From assembly GCA_000711775.1 (NCBI GenBank), contig ARYC01000191.1, positions 1-64,000 on the forward strand: a stretch of 64,000 nt of DNA. Reading direction: 5' to 3'. Each line of letters starts with the position of its first letter. Within the stretch, counting starts at the first letter, position 1. Of the stretch, positions 46,768 through 58,213 are shown piece by piece. This DNA comes from Oxytricha trifallax. Lineage: Eukaryota > Ciliophora > Spirotrichea > Sporadotrichida > Oxytrichidae. The notes beneath the pieces were generated by a model. The model was not told where the DNA came from, searched no databases, and worked only from the letters and a program-made list of their open reading frames with translations. Both the position numbers and the translations under genes were made by a program.

Positions 46768-48400
46768 ATGGAATCATATTCTTAAAAACGACAGTAGAGA
46801 CTCTCAGAATTCTTCAAGTTGGAAGATAACGATTATCATGGTAATAGTTCAAGTGAAGAGCAGAGCTCTTCCAGTAGATCTGAAGATTCTTGCAATAATG
46901 CAGATTACTTAACAACTAATATACTTTACTAAAGAAACATAACTCTTGCAGATGTGAGTATAGAAGAAGTAAGTGAAAAGGATATGATTTAATTATTCAA
47001 TGAAATTCGTGATGAAATTTCAGAGTTTGAAATCGACGGATTTATCATAGATCCCAAAGAAAAGTATAGAGAAAGTATTAAAAAAGGAGCTAAAGAATCA
47101 TTACTTAATGATAATTAAATTAAGACTCTTGGTTAGTTAGTGCTAAAGCTTTACACTGAGTATAAGTAATCAGATTTAGAACCCTAGAGTTTGATGGAAC
47201 GTTGTTAAAATTTTGACTTAAAAGCTCTTGAAGCCAAAGTTATTGAGAATCATAAAATAAAATATTAAATTCCAATTTTTGGTTAGCACACACAATTGAA
47301 TGCAATAATTCCTCGTAGACTACAAAAGTAGTTAAGAAAGGAGAAATAATTGTAAGAGAAGGAACTTAAACTTGCAGAGGAGTCACTTAGATTAAGAGTT
47401 ACAGAAAAGTTAACTTTCCTCTAAATAATGGATAGACTTGGTATATCATACTATAAATTAAGAAGGTACTTAAAAAGCCCAATCAAGAAAGCTTAATTTT
47501 GGAATCTAAAATTAATTAATAGAGGCAAGTATAAGAAACTGCATAGCAGAGCACGCACTCATATCGTGAATATGTTAATGTTTAACACTTAACCAGTGCA
47601 GGTTTCTGATATACAGCACAGTTTACAGAAGAATATTTAGTTAAGGTGTAGCAAGTAAATGATTAGAAGGTTCTTGAAAAATGAATTAATGATGACTTAT
47701 AAATAAATCAAGTAAATTTCAACCCTACACAATAGCAATAGTAGTAAGTTATAAAGATAGTATGCATCTCAATAATTCGTGGAACACTTAAGTAAGGGTA
47801 GGAGAATAATAAATATTGATGAATCAACTCTTAACTAAACAGATTAAAGACACAGAGGTTGGACTGCCCCTTATGTAAAAAATAGAGTTACAAATTCACA
47901 GAGACTAAAATAAATGAATTTAATTATTGGAGTTGCAAGTACAGGAGAGCTGTACTATACAGTTAATCATGGAAGAACTAACTAGCACTCATTTATGGAC
48001 TTCCTATGTAAACTAGTTAATGTATTGGATTCAGTTGACACTAGTTGGAGAGAAAATACTTTAATTCTACTTGATAATGCACCTTACCACAGATCACAAA
48101 GTATTATGAATAAGTTCCTGGATTTGGCTTTGCCAATAATGTTTTTAGGGCCTTATCACTATAGAATTGCACCTGTTGAATTAATGTACTCTTGGATCAA
48201 AAATCGAGACTTGAACCCTCTGAATACCAGGGCGTAATCAAAGTAAGTCGCTTGGAGTTCACCTTTTTAGGGGCTACTGGGCAGCATTCATGAAAGAGCT
48301 GTGCATGAATATTAGCAGGATCAACTAGAACTTGGTGAGGCGCTGCTTTTATCACGTGTTGACAGCGGCCTTGGAATCGATTTCGCTAAAAGATTTGTGA
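46768..48400 (+). CDS. IS630/Tc1/mariner-type DD34E transposase (intact)
   Basis: ATG 46768 (MESYSQKRQQRLSEFF) to TGA 48398-48400 with one short intron inferred (48243-48270, 28 nt), placed as in copy 1. About 534 residues. Acidic/Ser-rich N-terminus, then a helix-turn-helix region (LTFLQIMDRLGISYYKLRRY). DDE core: INIDEST, LILLDNAPYH and IAPVELMYSW, with 34 residues between the second Asp and the Glu. It cuts element ends and inserts at TA by family precedent. No internal TGA, so it may be active. Confidence 0.9.
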
Positions 48401-49670
48401 GCTAGGCGAAAGTGCGAGGTTAATAAGCGGGGCTTGCTAGCAAGAGTGGCCTAATTTAATTCGATTTTTGCGAGTATTAAAAATTATTAAGGAGAGCTTT
48501 TTAAGTTGAATTAAGAACAGTTAATTGAATTTGAATTGAAAATTGCAAGGCTCTTACATTCAATTTCCCTTGAATTTCTAGTTAATTATTCACGCTTTTT
48601 ATAGGCAGCGAAGAGCGAAGGTGGCAGGTGAGGACTTGGAAAATAGGGACGAGTTAGGGCGGCGCGTGAACAGGCACTGGTACAGGCTTGCGGGTTTAAG
48701 GGCACAAAAAAATTGAGGGGAAGTTTTAAATTTTAAGTTTAAATTATCAAGAATAATTAGAGTGTAATTAATAAAAAATGAAGGTAAAGATAAAGCTAAA
48801 AGTTAATTCAAGTTCAAAATTAAATAAAGTTCATAAAGGGTTAAGAAAAATAGCAGCAATTATAATAGTCAAGTTAAAAGTTATTGAAAAAAAGATAAAC
48901 CTATCTAAAGGAGAAAGAATAATTTGTTATTAATAATATTATTATAAATACTAGCAACGCTTTTATCGTAAGTGAAAAACCATTCATTTTGAATATTTGA
49001 AGTTTGGGGTTTTCGATTTCACCGTAGATTTTTCCTTATAAGCATCTATCAATTTTAATTTTTATAATATTAATTTTTTATCTCAAAAACTTTCTTTTCA
49101 AAGTTATTTTTCAACAAACTTTTACTTTCAACTCAAATTGGCTATAAATATGATGAACAGGATTTCTTAATTAAAATCAAATTAACAATTAAATTTAAAT
49201 CATTTCCCAGTAAATTAATCAAGTGATTTTAATGGGCCTAACAAGTTTATTTAAAAAGTTGATCTATCAAAAGTTTTACTTAAAACAAGTCTTAATTAAT
49301 AAGATTAAAATGAAAAGAATATTAAAAATTAAATGCAGCAAAAATCAAATTATTAATCTTAGAAAATTTCAAGCTTTACCTAAAAGAATTTTTAGTCACA
49401 GTATTTTTAAACTGGATAATAAAATTTAAATTCAAATTAATTTAATTAGGACTTGCCTCAAAATGGATAATTTTCCAATTTAGATATCAATAAAAGTGAA
49501 ATAAATTAAAATTAAATTAATAAAAAAGAATCAGAGCATAATTTACATTTATTTAGATAGTTGGTACGAGTCGCACCCGACGTTTATTTTTCTAGTTAAT
49601 AGACATTTTTATTAGAAGTCGCGGTCGGAAAAATGTACTCAACTTAGATAATATCTGAAATTAAAGTTGA
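48401..49670. other. intra-element spacer
   Basis: Up to 48720 a relatively GC-rich stretch (GAGTTAGGGCGGCGCGTGAA region), then AT-rich. A 68-codon frame at 49223-49429 is Lys/Ile-rich and not convincing. No gene assigned. Confidence 0.4.
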
Positions 49671-50630
49671 TTCGATAAATTAATTAAATAAAATTAGCAA
49701 ATTAGAAATTTAGAACCTTTTCAAGGTATTTTGCTATTTAATGCTTTAAATTAAATCATAGGTTCTATGAAATATATTTGCAAAGAATAATGCATTTAAT
49801 AGCTATTCTTTTCACTTTAAGATATCAATAAAATTGAGGAAATTTTAAGCAATAACATTGGCTTTGATTTAAATAAAATTCCAGGGTTAATTCAAGACTC
49901 AAATTATAATAGTTTTATGCTTGCTACAATTACTAGATTTTCGCAATATAAATTCGTAAATTTTGATAAGTAAAGAGGATCAATAATTTCAAAACTAAAT
50001 ACCTTATAAACTTCAATTTTGTTAATTGAACTGTTCGATCACCCAAACTTACACTATATAGTTCTAAAAAAATTCGCAGGAAACTGGTATTTCTTTGAAA
50101 AAAATGATAAAATTGTCCAAATAGTTTCTTAAATAAAGTTAAGCGCTATATTAAATCAAGTAGATAATGCCTAAATTAGTGAATTTCAATTTATGAAAGA
50201 ATTTCTAGGTGCCGAAAACAAACTTTATGGATTAATTCAATAAACTGAAAATAATAATTCAGAAAGCGTAGAGTGCTCAATTATGCTCAGCAAATTTTAC
50301 AGTTAAAATAATTATGATTAAATCTTGCATAAATGGCGAGAATTCCTTGATTTCGCAAGAAATGTAGCAATTAATGATGAATTGTATAGAATCGCGCTTA
50401 GCGCAAAGTCCCTACAACTAAATAAATAATTATTAAAAAGAAAATTTTAGTAACCCAACTCCCCTTTAGAAGTGAAAAATTAGCTACTTAAATTCAGCAA
50501 TAACTAGCCAAAATCTAAATTCCAATCCAAGCGAATTTCCAAAAACTACTATAAAAACTGCAAATTCTGTAAAAGAGAAGCAAAGAATTGCAAATGCGTT
50601 TTTTTAAATAAAAATCAATAATAAAAATGA
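49671..50630 (+). CDS. unrecognised Cys-tailed protein of the transposon
   Basis: TGA-free frame of about 319 codons ending at 50628-50630. No convincing ATG precedes GILLFNALNQIIG, so the 5' end may lie in an upstream exon. Segments LHYIVLKKFAGNWYFFEKND and IGFDLNKIPGLI loosely recall papain-fold (Josephin- or OTU-like) peptidases around their His. The expected nucleophile Cys before the LLFNALN helix is not present. The C-terminus has C-x2-C...C-x-C (NCKFCKREAKNCKCVF), zinc-knuckle-like. Peptidase identity is speculative. Confidence 0.45.
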
Positions 50631-51849
50631 TTAAATTGCTTTGAGCGATTGCATTCCTTGTATTATTTAATTTAAATTAATTTCTTTAAATACTATTTGT
50701 TCTCTAAAATGCCTTATATTAATATTCCCTCGTTATTTATTTATTTCAAATTAATTAAATTTAAAACTGGTAACTCTGACACTTTATCTATGATAAATAT
50801 ATAATTCCAATTTACTTACTCTTTCTTAAATTTCAAAATTATTATTAATAAATCTCAAAATTCATGATTTCATCTAATCTTTCCTATTTATAATTAAGAG
50901 AGTTCTTTTAAAATAATTAAATTAAAAATGAAAGCAAAAATTAGAGTACTAAAATCAATTAATTAAAAACAGTTCCTAAGTATTTAAAAATTAAATAAAA
51001 TATAATATATACAATAAAAAGTTTGGGTAAATCAGGGGGAATATTGAAAGAAATTGAAACAGTTTAATTTTAAATTATTTTATAAGAGTGAAAAAAAATT
51101 ACCATTTTCGGGGATCAGGTAAATTGAATATTCAATTAAGTAGCTAAGCCTATTAATATAATTCATTTTCAATTTTAAAAATTATAATAATAATAATAAA
51201 ATAAATAAATATACTTGTATCAACTATACCAAAATACTATGACGAAGAAGATGAAGATGAAGATGAAAAATTCTAAACTTGAAATTAAAATTGAATTTTT
51301 GTACTACTAAATTTAAATACACAGAGATCTAAAACCTGAAAACATTTTGATAGATAAAATAAAAAATGAAAAATATAATGCACAGAGATTTAAAGCCAGA
51401 AAATTTAGAGTGAACTCTGCCACTTTTTTTTACAATTAAATTCAAATTAAAAAAATGATGAAGATGAAGAAGATGAAGAAGAAGAAAATAAAAACAAATT
51501 TAATTTATTTATAATTTAATTTAAATTAAAAGTTTAACCCCACTCCCTTTTTTTCCCATATTCCCTTATACTTAATTCATATTTTAATTTAATAATTAAT
51601 TTAATTTATTTCGAATATTCAAATATGCCTCATTTTTTTCCACATTTTTAATTCAGTAATTAAAAAAGATTTCGGCGACCACATTTCCGATTTTCATTTT
51701 GATTTTTTAATTCTTGCTCTACGATTTTCGCTCGATTTAATTCTGCAAAAATCAAGGGCAAAAAATAAACGCGGTTTTCTGAGAAATTCCAAAATTCGGG
51801 AGGTCATGTCCGTCTACTACAAAGTACTTTAATTTTATAATCCTCGTTA
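50631..51849. other. transposon right arm with short gene-like snippets
   Basis: AT-rich. Holds two copies of codons for HRDLKPEN (51320-51343 and 51381-51404) and Asp/Glu codon runs at 51241-51270 and 51456-51486, none in a sensible gene. Confidence 0.5.
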
Positions 51850-51926
51850 TTTCGTATTAAACACATTTAATTAAATTCGTTTACGCACTTATCAAATTCT
51901 TATGCACATATGTATTGGGGTTTATA

Positions 51927-51931
<5 letters not shown>
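51850..51931 (-). repeat. right terminal inverted repeat
   Basis: Reverse complement of 41491-41574 apart from a few positions. Ends at the (TA)n tract. Confidence 0.85.

Positions 51932-51983
<52 letters not shown>
51931..51983. repeat. (TA)n microsatellite at element end
   Basis: More than 25 TA units directly outside the right inverted repeat. Confidence 0.85.
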
Positions 51984-51990
<7 letters not shown>

Positions 51991-54070
51991 TTAATAATCA
52001 CATACGCTTTAATTATATCTCGTTAAAGCAGTAGTATTAACCATTTCTTCTTCTGAGACTAAATACAGTATATGGTATGTCTAAGTTGGAGAATAATTTT
52101 TTTATTCTTTTAGATCTAATTTAACTAATTGATGATGTGCCATAAATTTATTAATAAAACTGGAATTGTATTAGGATAATATCGAAATGCTTAGTTATTC
52201 TGTTTATTGTAAGTAGGAATTCGTTGCATTTATTACCAAAATTTATATTATAATATTCAAATTTAATTGCATTAATATAACTGCTCTAAATATATCCTAA
52301 GATTCTTATTCTATTACAAATATCTATTGTAAATTATTGAGTATGCATAATTTAATCAATGAATCAATCAATCAATAAATTAATATCTATATATATATAT
52401 CGACAAGCTCAAATTAAAATTGCTTTGTATGATCAATTTATCACCTTAAATATAAATTTAAAATAAATTTTTAATTTATTATTTGAGTAATAAATCAGTT
52501 AAGGTGTCAGTTACTAAATAAAAGGATATGAAATTGACATGCAAGAAGATATCATTCAATTATATTGAATAAGATTAAAATCTTAGAGGAGTTTACTAAT
52601 CTTTAAAGAAATTAAATCTTAATAATATATTATATTATATATGTGTTTATTAATTTGTATGATAAATTATTGGAAAAATAAGAAATTATAAAATTTTGAT
52701 AAATAATTTAAGAATATGAAAAAATGTCTGAGCTCTGCGTCATTCAACATTAATATAAGTTACAAAAAACAAATCTAATATTTTATTATTAAAGAGGTTG
52801 TACCAGATAAGACTAAAGGCGTCAACGAAGACCAAGTTCAAAAAGTCACAGAAAGAATTCATAGGAACTCAATATTGGTGATGAAAACGATGAAGATGAG
52901 GAAGAAGGAGATGATGAAACTTTTTTTAGATTTACTATTGCTACTATTGCTATTACTATTCTTACTATAATTTATTCATTTTTAATTTAATTTCAGTTTA
53001 TTCCAAAAATTAAATGAATAATAAGTTAATAAACCATAAATTAATAAATTTAATTTCAGAAATGAATAAAATAAAGAGTAGGAAAGTCCAATAATTCACT
53101 AAACATTTATATTTCATTTAAAATGATGGCCTTATATGCTATCACAGCACTATAATCCATAAATTTATATAAAATATATTAATATTTTATATATAATTTC
53201 ATTTCTTAAACTAGATATATGCATTAATTCTAATTGTTTTAGCAGTTTATAGGAACAAATTCGTAAGTTCAATAACTAATTCATCAGTTTATGCTGATAT
53301 AACCAAAATAAACAAGTCCTAAAATCAATCAATTAATCATTTATGAATTGATGAATTTATTTAATATTTATAATTTCTTTTGAATAAAAGTTTATGACTA
53401 AATTTACAAAATTAATTCCGACTTGAATTAGACAAATTATAAGTTTAAACAATTAATAAAATTACATACGATTTAAATTAAATAGTTATTTAATGAGTAA
53501 TGATAAAAAATCTTCATGATGGAGTTATTATAGGATGTTAAAATTCTACCAACTAACCTGTAATAAGTTTAAAAGGCAATAATCACCTATATATCACCAT
53601 TGAAATATCATATTTTGGTGAGTTTAATTCGACCTTGAACCAGGGATAATATTTATGTATTGAGAAAAATTATCAAAACATTGTTATTAATTTTGATCTT
53701 TTTACTTGTACAGAAAAAAACTTATTCAAAATTTTAGAAAATTTAATTAAAGAGAAATATAATCTTAATAGATATAATTAATTTCAATGTTAATTATTCA
53801 ATTCTCTTTACTTAACAATTTTAAGTTGAAAATTAACTTAACTTACAACGTAACTCATACACTCTTAAAGAGAGTCTAATCACTTATATTTATTAACTCA
53901 AAAATATGATGCATTAATAGTGCATGTCTTTCAATGTATGTTTTAAGAGGTTAATTTCTTCAAACAACACATCATGATAGTGGAAAAAGCACTAGGTTAT
54001 AAAAATAAGCTAAATATATAAGATGCAATCCCGTAAACACCAAGATAAAATAATAGTGACCAATGCGCAC
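51984..54070. other. AT-rich stretch with one acidic coding snippet
   Basis: Only 52790-52925 stands out, where one frame encodes LNIGDENDEDEEEGDDE. It may be an exon/MDS end or a low-complexity tract. Nothing else recognised. Confidence 0.4.
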
Positions 54071-54074
54071 GCAT

Positions 54075-54390
54075 GATTATTACGAAGTGACTTTCAAGAA
54101 TCAACGTCCTATAAGTACTTCGATTATCAAAAGGCTAATACTTTAAAAATCGTTGATATAAAGGTATCAACTTGTTCATGTCCTCAAATAAATTCAAACC
54201 TTCCCTCAACTATTGATTTAGATTTTCAGCACTTTCAGTAGTAATCCAATCTACTAAGAAATAATCTCACTTATCAACAAATACTTTTCAAGAAGCAAGA
54301 ATTTACTAATAAATTATTGTAAAGACTAGAATCTCTAAATCTAAAATCAGCAAGAGCGTGGCTGATATTTTGCTTGAATTGATGACAATA
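54075..54390 (+). CDS. unrecognised coding-like segment
   Basis: A plus-strand frame reads SDFQESTSYKYFDYQKANTL, DLDFQHFQQQSNLLRN and LESLNLKSARAWLIF before TGA. Balanced composition in GC-richer DNA. No start or motif; a second frame is also open, so the frame choice is uncertain. Possible MDS. Confidence 0.35.
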
Positions 54391-55230
54391 AAATCCAAGC
54401 TTAAAAACTAAACCTATTATTGCTAAAATACAAAAGAATAGGAAATTATACAAATTAAAAATACAAAAAACTGCCGTATACTTTAAAGTTTAAATATATT
54501 TACAATCAATAGTATAAAAAGTCTAAAAAACATAAAAAACGAGAACATTAGATGATTTATTTTTTATATTTTACTAACTGTCCCCTATTTATTTTATGTG
54601 CATATTTAATTTATATAGTTTTCTCAAATCTTTCTATTTGAGCGGAGCTAAGATGTGATATCATTTCTAATGCATTATGTTATGTATTGTTTAAGAGCGC
54701 TTTATATGCATTAAGTGTTTTTCTTCGAATACATACCTTGAATTTTTATATTCTCCCTCATTTCTAAAATTCAAAAGTTAAATTATCTTTATTTTTAGAA
54801 AATTAGGTTTAGTTTGTATCTAAAAACAATAAGTAAGTAAATTCTGTAGAAATAGAAATTAAAAATTGATAAAGGAAACTTACTTTGCTTAAAATTGCTA
54901 TTGTCTCTTTAGATGAATCAGATCCATTTTTAATAATAACAATGTAATTAATGACTGTTTTAATTTGAGATAATGATAATTCTTGATTTTCAAAAAATTC
55001 ATATACAATAATATAAATCCAATTTCCTAACGTTAGTAAATAAAAGCATAAATTTATGGATATTAAAAAATATCAAAGAAACTGTCAAAGTAATCAAAGT
55101 AGAATCAAATAAGAAGTCTGAGAAAACTTTCAGATTAATTAAAGATACGAATTAGTGGGGGGGGTTTAGTATTTCTTATTTAAAAATGCCCTCTTACCCA
55201 GAGGTCCAGTTGATATCAAATGAAGACAGA
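54391..55230. other. AT-rich stretch
   Basis: No gene recognised. A G8 run sits near 55157. Confidence 0.4.
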
Positions 55231-55633
55231 TTATTGTTAAAATAGAATTGAATTGGGGAAATCAGATAAATTAATCAAAAATCAAAAATAAAATATTATT
55301 AACTGTCTTTAACTAAAGATGCCTATAGATAAAATTTGGTCATAAGTACTTACAGTTATGTTTTTAATTATTTACCGTATCAGTTCTTTTCTATTCCGGA
55401 GATTCTCTGTTTCTTAAATGTCACTCTATTCTATTCACCCTATTATAAATATACGGATTTGATTTATTTGACTGTGATTATTAGGATTTCACTGGATTTA
55501 CAGATTAGTTTATATTATAATTATTATTTAATTTAATATTAAAATTAAATAAAATTAATTAGACATTTGACTGTTTTTACTGATTTGACTGGGATTTTTT
55601 GGAGACTAATGATTAGTAATTCAATATATGTGA
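55231..55633 (+). repeat. left ~400-bp terminal inverted repeat
   Basis: Matches the reverse complement of 57821-58213, including the tract TTTGGAGACTAATGATTAGT. Short frames inside it are not genes. Confidence 0.9.
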
Positions 55634-55760
55634 TATTTATTTATTATTTTAAATATTTAATTAATGGAAGAGAAAATACTTTGAGTACCTCTCTCTATTA
55701 CGATATATCATTTTATCCTTTAATGAGTATGATTAACTTTAGAATGACTCTTTTTTATGA

Positions 55761-57036
55761 ATGCCAATATCTCTATGGACCAGAGAACTCCAACTAATTG
55801 TTAAAAGTATTAAAAACACATGAAATAGAATCCAACACGTCAATGTCTACCTTGATCATGAAAGTAACAAGCAATACATTGAAATCACAAGCTTACAACT
55901 GTTTAAGAGAATCTATAAGAATCACTTTAAAGAAGAAAAATTTTCAGGGACCTAAGCATTAAACAAGCTCTACATAAAAATAGCAACGACATATCTTAAA
56001 AATTTCTAGGAACTCCTTGCTCTGCATCCAAACATAATTCTATTAGCTGGAGATGAATAAATTTTCACCATACATAAATAAATATCAAGTACGGCAAGCT
56101 CAAGAGCTCAATCTTCTCTTTCTCCATCAAAAACCAAAAAAGAGATGTTAGTTGATTTCAAAAATATGCTAAAGAGTGGCTAAATTCACAATCTTTAAGA
56201 TAATTTAAAAATGTACTGGTAGAATGCATGCAATTTGCTCTAAATACAAGAAATTGAAGGCAAATTAAGAGGTGTGATGAAACTTGTGGTAGGATCAGGG
56301 CTGTTAGAAAGGAAGATCATACCAGTTATAGAATCACTTCAGACATTTCTCCTAAAATAGATTATGCAACTTAATGAAACTGAGACAATTTCATTCGAGA
56401 GATTTAGAGAATGGGGATATGGTGAAGCTTTGGAGGCGCTGTTTGAAGTTATCGTACAAAAGTAAAATCAGAAGAAATGCTGTGTGTGGCTCTATGGGAA
56501 GGCAAATACCGGCAAGACTAGCATAGTGAAGATGATCCAGTAGATCTTTGTATGCGAAATGTTCTAGGAGGGTCAATCTCATTTCAATTTACAAGTGATT
56601 CCAGTAAAGTTCCAGTCACAGATTATTCTCATGGATGAGATGAATGACAAGGATTTATTTAGCAACGATAGGATAGCCAAAATAAAGAGATTGTTGGAAG
56701 GGTGTAGGTAATCAACAGAGGTAAATATGGAGAAATTACATTAGAGTATATTGACAGCGGAGTTGTAATCACCACTAATACTTTGCCATTCAAGAAACTT
56801 AAAAAATTGACAAGGAAGCGCTTGAGACCCGTTGCCATCTAATTGATTTTAGCAATGTGAAGATAAGTGAGAGTAATAATCTGCTATTTGACACCATTGA
56901 TTTAGCAAAATACTTTATGGCACGTTTAGAGGAAGACAAATCGGTTGCAAGTCATTCACAAGATCAAAACATAAGCAGAGATGTAAGCGCAATGATAGAT
57001 AAAGAAGATGAAGAGAAAAAATTAGATTCATTTTGA
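55761..57036 (+). pseudogene. superfamily-3 helicase (Rep-like)
   Basis: ATG 55761, TGA at about 55821 (KNT*NRIQHV, probably a lost Trp), then ~330 codons open. Motifs: LYGKANTGKTSIVKM (Walker A of SF3), QIILMDEMND (Walker B) and, after a frameshift near 56708, VVITTNTLPFKK (SF3 motif C with the sensor Asn). A second frame change near 56830 leads to an acidic tail ending at TGA 57034-57036. SF3 helicases unwind DNA in Rep proteins of small DNA viruses, plasmids and some transposons. The ~200 residues before Walker A show no HUH motif I can see. Confidence 0.75.
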
Positions 57037-57087
57037 GGCAGACATTCATTCACATGCTATAATAATTCATAATTAAATTGCATTTAA

Positions 57088-57112
57088 TAGTAGTAGTAGT
57101 AGTAGTAGTAGT
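57088..57112. repeat. (TAG)n microsatellite
   Basis: About eight TAG units between the two convergent genes. Confidence 0.85.
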
Positions 57113-57762
57113 AAATGAGTAATCTCAAAATTAAAATTTAACATATTCACTGTTAAATACTAAAATCAAACCATCAATCTTAGTCGTGACGTAGACGTAT
57201 CTGAAGTGAGTTGACATGGCAATCAATGACTTGGCAAGTCTTGAAATCTGAAAACTCCGAAAAACCACTTCGCTTCCATTCCACCTCTCTCTGTTTCCGA
57301 GATGCATAGAGATAAGAGCCAAGTGTCTAGCAACTTGTAGTATCCCCACGGAGCTCTCAGAGATCATCTTCCTATAAACAATTAAAGGGAGAGTGATGAA
57401 AACTATTACTATGAGATAGTAGTCTCTGTTCTTTCGCTGTGGTAGACTTCATAACCCGGCATGGTGAGGGAGGAAAATCATTATCAATCGTTGGCTTCTA
57501 TGGTTCTCATCGTCAAACTTTTGAAGGTTGAGCACCACCTTCATCCTGTTCTCTATTACCTAGGAAGCTGAACTCACGCCAGGTAGTTCATCTAGTGCAG
57601 GGAAATCCTAGCGTGCAGCCCACTCTAGGAGTGTAGAAGCTGATAGATTGAACCCCGCCGACTGGCCCCTCCTTATGCGGTGATCCCAGCATCCCCTGCC
57701 TTCCTCAGCAGGCTTTATTGTAGTAGAAAGCTCTATTAGAAAGTCCTGAGTGAGATTTGTAC
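57113..57762 (-). pseudogene. unrecognised convergent gene of the SF3 element
   Basis: Minus-strand frame from about 57762 (TNLTQDFLIELSTTIKP..., GFNLSASTLLEWAARQDFPA, RMKVVLNLQKFDDENHRS), GC-rich compared with the surroundings. TGA near 57444 (HHAGL*SLPQRK, Trp plausible). It then continues through a hydrophobic segment (YYLIVIVFITLPLIVY), possibly a membrane span, to a TGA near 57113. About 215 codons. No start codon was identified and no family recognised. Could be a structural or accessory protein of the element. Confidence 0.5.
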
Positions 57763-57820
57763 CTCACACAGCAATTAACTTTCTAATTTAATATATAATT
57801 TCATTTAATAAAGTCTTTTA

Positions 57821-58213
57821 AGTCACATATATTGAATTACTAATCATTAGTCTCCAAAAAATCCCAGTCAAATCAGTTAAAACAGCAAATTTCTAATTAA
57901 TTTATTTATTTTTAATATTAAATTAAATAATAATTATAATATAAACTAATCTGTAAATCCAATGAAATCCTAAAAATCACAGTCAAATCAGCCGATTCCG
58001 TATATTTATAATACGGTCAAAAGAATAGAGTGACATTTAAGAAATAGAGTATCTCCAGAATAGAAAAGAACAGATACGGTAAATAATTTAAAACATAACG
58101 GTAAGTAATTATGACAAAATTTGATCTATAGGCATCTCTAGTTAGTGGCAGTTAATAATATGATTTTTGATTAATTTATCTGATTTCCCCAATTCAATTA
58201 TATTTTAACAATA
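57821..58213 (-). repeat. right ~400-bp terminal inverted repeat
   Basis: Inverted copy of 55231-55633. Confidence 0.9.

Larger units (their letters stand above)
41491..51931 (+). mobile_element. SecA/DD34E transposon, copy 2 (near complete, ~10.4 kb)
   Basis: Bounded by inverted repeats of ~80 bp (41491-41574 and 51850-51931). Genes: SecA-like ATPase (+), accessory (-), DD34E transposase (+) and a Cys-tailed protein (+). The first three repeat the order seen at the window start. The first three genes have intact frames once short introns are removed, so the copy is young. Tc1/mariner enzymes target TA. The right end abuts a (TA)n tract, so the target duplication cannot be read. Confidence 0.8.
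55231..58213 (+). mobile_element. long-TIR element with superfamily-3 helicase (~3.0 kb)
   Basis: Inverted repeats of about 400 bp (55231-55633 and 57821-58213) start TATTGTTAAAATA and are ~88-90% alike by eye. Between them are an SF3 helicase gene (+) and a convergent gene (-), with a (TAG)n tract between their ends. No DDE transposase, reverse transcriptase or recognised HUH nuclease was found, so the transposition mechanism is unclear. Both genes are damaged. Confidence 0.75.

Noticed and set aside
55336..55797. Two plus-strand frames of 66 and 76 codons
   Set aside because: They lie largely in the left inverted repeat, are Tyr/Ile/Leu-rich, and have no match in the rest of the element.
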